DNA of 8,652 bases from Clostridia bacterium (GTDB lineage Bacteria; Bacillota; Clostridia; UBA1381; UMGS1253). The stretch lies in NCBI GenBank assembly GCA_017411585.1, contig JAFQPV010000244.1:1-8652 (forward strand), given 5' to 3'. Shown piece by piece: positions 6,643 through 8,652 of the stretch. Position 1 is the first letter of the stretch. Every line of letters starts with the position of its first letter. The notes under the pieces are model-generated. The model saw nothing but the letters and a program-made list of their open reading frames with translations. It did not search any database and was not told the DNA's origin. Made by a program: the position numbers and the translations under genes.

Positions 6643-7029
6643 TTACTCCACCTCCGAATACACATCCACAACCTCTTCCGGTACTGCAAAGCTGAGCTTC
6701 GCCTTGCGCTGATTGTACTCTTCCGAAAACACGGATGCTTTGCTCTTGTCGTCATCGATGACGAGCAAGCTTGCCACACCGTATGGCATACAGATGCGCA
6801 GAAGGCGAATGTCGTATGGGATTACATCCTCTTCCTTTTTCATCATCGGCATTTCAGCCAGTGTGTACGGTGTAAGTCCTTCACTTGCACGAATGCCGTT
6901 GTTGATATCAAAACACTCCGCGATGATTTGATTTACAATTGGGATTTTAAATATATTATACGATTTTGCGCGCTGCACCTGCTCCGAAAGCAAGGCGAGT
7001 GCCGCTTCGTACAATTCCTGTACCGTCAT
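6643..7029 (-). CDS. Head-tail adaptor/connector-like protein (128 aa)
   Basis: This is a small, mostly helical protein. Helices are likely at residues 3-20 (VQELYEAALALLSEQ), 30-42 (PIVNQIIAECFDINNG), about 75-92 (RICMPYGVASLLVID) and 95-110 (KASVFSEEYNQRKAKL). Size, helical content and position between the capsid and the large nozzle protein match the adaptor class that joins portal to tail (as P22 gp4, T7 gp11 or SPP1 gp15). The frame also has GTG at 7038, but that codon directly abuts the GGAG at 7041-7038; ATG 7029 has 8 nt spacing and is chosen. It follows the mid-operon terminator and so probably depends on read-through from the capsid transcript; I see no promoter in the 80-nt gap. 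Confidence 0.6.
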   Translation of the reverse strand: MTVQELYEAALALLSEQVQRAKSYNIFKIPIVNQIIAECFDINNGIRASEGLTPYTLAEMPMMKKEEDVIPYDIRLLRICMPYGVASLLVIDDDKSKASVFSEEYNQRKAKLSFAVPEEVVDVYSEVE

Positions 7030-7037
7030 AGTCTTCA

Positions 7038-7041
7038 CTCC
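7038..7041 (-). promoter_or_regulatory. Ribosome binding site that fixes the adaptor start
   Basis: GGAG lies 8 nt before ATG 7029. The upstream in-frame GTG (7038-7036) uses the last base of this site and cannot be served by it. Confidence 0.8.
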
Positions 7042-7053
7042 TTTTTAATTATT

Positions 7054-7093
7054 GAAAAAGGGCAGGGCGCCCTGTGTATGCAATCCCTGCCCT
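7054..7093 (-). terminator. Mid-operon rho-independent terminator downstream of the capsid gene
   Basis: On the minus strand a 9-bp stem pairs the complements of 7085-7093 (ccctgccct) and 7059-7067 (agggcaggg) around a 17-nt loop, followed by a run of T (complement of 7055-7059) and then C. It lies 16 nt after the capsid stop codon. The loop side also contains the palindrome agggcgccct (7064-7073), which could form a competing smaller hairpin. A likely role is partial termination, so that capsid mRNA exceeds mRNA for the low-copy tail proteins. Confidence 0.8.
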
Positions 7094-7109
7094 AAGGTAA
7101 TGAGCGATA

Positions 7110-8156
7110 TTAAAGAGTGAATTCTGCCACAGCAGACGGATACATACCGTCCTTCTTCACGTACGCCTTCAGCACATCACCTTCAGCAAGTGTTACCGCT
7201 TCGGTGTATGCCTTTGCGCTGTCGGAATATCTCGGATCGGAACCGTCTGTGGTGAAATAGATTGTGCCGCCATCCGCAGTAGCGATGGTTGCGTTGCCTT
7301 CACCACCAACGAAGGTCGGTGCTGCACAAGCCGTACCTTCTGCAACTGCAGCGTAAACACCGGCAGCTCTTGCGCCTACTACAAATGCATCGTAAATGTA
7401 TCTGCCCTCGAGTACTGCACCGGATACGCCGACCGGGTCTTCGTGAATTTTTGCATCGCGAATCTTCTCCGGCAGAAGCACCGCGCTCTTATGTGTTAAG
7501 AGGAAGTATGCATTCTTCGGCAGGTACGGTGTCGGTACCTTAACAATCTTTGCACCGAACAGCTCACCTACAACACCCTTTTCGAGCGCCTTCTCACCGA
7601 GGCTGTCAATATTTAAGAATTCCGGGGACAGACGAACGAGAGAGTACATCTCGCCGGTCAGATACAAATATCTGCCCGCCTGCGGGATGTGGTTATCGTC
7701 AAGCACCTGCATTGCATCAGAGATTGCCTGTACGATGCTTGTCTTGGTCGGCTTTGCCATACCGCTGACTGTGCCTGCACCGTAGAGCCACTCCTTGAGT
7801 GCGTACTTATCGATTTCCGGCACAACCTGCTCGCGGTTTTCGATTGCCATCACCTTGCCGGCATTCTTAATCATCATCTGCTCAGTATTGTCGCCCTTGT
7901 CGACTACGAGTGCAAAGCTTCTGTCACGGCGCAGAGTAAGTGTCTGTACGGTATCCTGTACATCCTTCATCTCACCGTAACGGTTCGAGCCTTTTCTTGT
8001 ATAGTCGTTGAGCGGAACGGACTGAATGTGCGGGATTTCAACCGACTTCACGCCGTCCCAATTCCATTCTTTAGAGGTTTTGCCACCCAGGAGCGATTCC
8101 TGGTAGTACATATTCGAAATATGGTCCGAATACTTCTTAGCTAAATTGATAGCCAT
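7110..8156 (-). CDS. Major capsid protein with C-terminal Ig-like (CHB_HEX_C-type) domain
   Basis: This 348-residue protein has the features of an HK97-fold coat protein from Firmicutes phages: an N-terminal helix (AINLAKKYSDHISNMYYQES), a WNWDGVKSVEIPHI strand, VPLNDYTRKGSNRYGEMKD, the strongly conserved DTVQTLTLRRDRSFALVVDK (68-87), QMMIKNAGKVMA and VVPEIDKYAL. Residues about 160-265 continue the A-domain core (GRYLYLTGEMYSLV, LFGAKIVKVPTPYLP, AVLLPEKIRDAKIHEDP). The lack of a proteolytic-type N-terminal extension, together with the separate scaffold gene upstream, fits assembly on a scaffold. Residues about 278-348 form an additional domain with GTIYFTTDGSDPRYSDS and VLKAYVKKDG, typical of the chitobiase/hexosaminidase C-terminal family. 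The start ATG has AAGGA (8171-8167) 10 nt upstream. It follows the scaffold gene by 17 nt and is followed by a terminator. Confidence 0.9.
   Translation of the reverse strand: MAINLAKKYSDHISNMYYQESLLGGKTSKEWNWDGVKSVEIPHIQSVPLNDYTRKGSNRYGEMKDVQDTVQTLTLRRDRSFALVVDKGDNTEQMMIKNAGKVMAIENREQVVPEIDKYALKEWLYGAGTVSGMAKPTKTSIVQAISDAMQVLDDNHIPQAGRYLYLTGEMYSLVRLSPEFLNIDSLGEKALEKGVVGELFGAKIVKVPTPYLPKNAYFLLTHKSAVLLPEKIRDAKIHEDPVGVSGAVLEGRYIYDAFVVGARAAGVYAAVAEGTACAAPTFVGGEGNATIATADGGTIYFTTDGSDPRYSDSAKAYTEAVTLAEGDVLKAYVKKDGMYPSAVAEFTL
7113..7325 (-). other. CHB_HEX_C/Ig-like domain fused to the capsid protein
   Basis: Residues 278-348 of the capsid protein read APTF, then a Gly/Asn/Ala spacer, GTIYFTTDGSDPRYSDSAKA, YTEAVTLAEGDVLKAY and a final strand ending in AVAEFTL. 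The pattern APTF...G-x-x-IYYTTDGSDP...YT-x-x-(I/V)-x-(L/V)-x-x-x-x-x-(L/I)KA is that of the CHB_HEX_C/Fn3-associated domain. Ig-like domains on phage coat proteins are known to protrude from the shell and bind carbohydrates weakly. Surface display here is inference. Confidence 0.8.
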
Positions 8157-8173
8157 AGTTTACTCATCCTTTC

Positions 8174-8652
8174 TTAACCGCCGTGCAAGCCACTAAGGAA
8201 AGCATCCTCTGCGACAGCAGCCTTGCTGCCACGCACTGAACCGACTGCCTTCTGCTTGTTCGACTCATTTCGTTTTAACTGTTCAATTTCTGCACGTGTC
8301 GCATCGTTCTCATTGCGAAGACGATTGTTTTCGTACATTGTAAATGCGGTTGTGATATCTTCACCGCTGTGCATTGCATCCCAAACCTCCGGCGGGATAT
8401 CATCCACCTTCACGTCCGGATACTTTTCAAAGAATTTGCGGTACATCGCATTCTTCGTCTCTTCCTTGCCGCGCGCCTGTTCGCGTGCTCTGTACGATGC
8501 AAGCCCTTCCTCGGCATCAACCAAACGCTGTGCCGCACTCAAAGACATCCCTTCCGTATCAGCAAGCTCCTGCACACGTCGGGTTCTTCTGTTGGAGAAC
8601 ACTTCATCGACATACTGGTCAAGCGGCATACCTGCTTCCTCTGCAAGCTGCA
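8174..8652 (-). CDS. Capsid scaffolding protein, C-terminal part (partial at right edge)
   Basis: The frame is open through the right edge (codons for QLAEEAG precede Met at 8629), so the 151 residues after that Met are probably the C-terminal part of a longer protein. A GAGGA stands 7 nt before ATG 8629, so a shorter internal product cannot be excluded. The sequence is hydrophilic and helical: LDQYVDEVFSNRRTRRVQEL, GMSLSAAQRLVDAEE, RNENDATRAEIEQLKRNES, a Lys/Ser-rich linker, and the tail AEDAFLSGLHGG. A helical, charged protein with a short C-terminal EDxFLxGLxGG tail, directly before the capsid gene, is typical of phage scaffolding proteins of Firmicutes. Its role would be to guide coat-protein assembly through its C-terminus and then leave the prohead. 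No protease motif is visible. Confidence 0.75.
   Translation of the reverse strand, partial: QLAEEAGMPLDQYVDEVFSNRRTRRVQELADTEGMSLSAAQRLVDAEEGLASYRAREQARGKEETKNAMYRKFFEKYPDVKVDDIPPEVWDAMHSGEDITTAFTMYENNRLRNENDATRAEIEQLKRNESNKQKAVGSVRGSKAAVAEDAFLSGLHGG

Noticed and set aside
7064..7073. Perfect 10-bp palindrome agggcgccct as a possible operator
   Set aside because: It lies within the stem and loop of the terminator after the capsid gene and is short and GC-rich; an alternative hairpin within that structure explains it better than a protein site.
1..8652. CRISPR arrays, tRNA genes or insertion sequences
   Set aside because: No regularly spaced repeats, cloverleaf-like segments, transposase motifs or terminal inverted repeats were seen.

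Overview
The window is the end of the late (virion assembly and lysis) operon of a tailed phage or prophage of a Gram-positive, probably clostridial, host. All phage genes read right to left on the minus strand, and most have strong AGGAGG-type ribosome binding sites. Start and stop codons overlap or nearly touch. The holin, the zinc amidase and two tiny genes (one CD1375/XkdX-like) are of types I associate with prophages of Clostridia and gut Firmicutes. No integrase, repressor, terminase or portal gene is in view, so lysogeny is inferred from the chromosomal-looking fragment at the left edge rather than seen.

Right to left, in transcription order, the layout is: C-terminal part of a scaffolding-like protein (running off the right edge); HK97-fold-type major capsid protein with an extra chitobiase-C-terminal/Ig-like domain; a mid-operon terminator hairpin; a small head-tail adaptor; an 834-residue nozzle/DNA-stabilisation-type protein; a tail fibre or receptor-binding protein with an AT-rich C-terminal module; two micro-genes of 55 and 32 codons; an N-acetylmuramoyl-L-alanine amidase; a 407-residue charged coiled-coil protein with an internal duplication; a GTG-initiated holin; and a strong bidirectional terminator. 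No tail tube, tape-measure, tail terminator or sheath gene lies between capsid and lysis genes. The head module therefore passes directly to a nozzle and fibre, which points to a short-tailed (podovirus-type) virion.

Beyond the terminator, on the plus strand and convergent with the phage operon, lies an AT-rich open frame that starts outside the window. Its last 40 residues are the second helix-turn-helix of an AraC-family regulator, but the preceding part does not look like AraC. It is probably host or flanking DNA at or near the phage end and may be a broken or mosaic gene.

Functionally, the genes supply the shell (scaffold, capsid), the neck and short tail (adaptor, nozzle), host recognition (fibre), a probable internal or ejection-type virion protein (407 residues, inferred) and host lysis (amidase, holin). 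The most notable features are the Ig-like domain on the capsid protein, the terminator after the capsid gene, a structural-looking gene inside the lysis cassette, the duplicated GLPMGTK motif in that protein, and the compositional break in the fibre gene.
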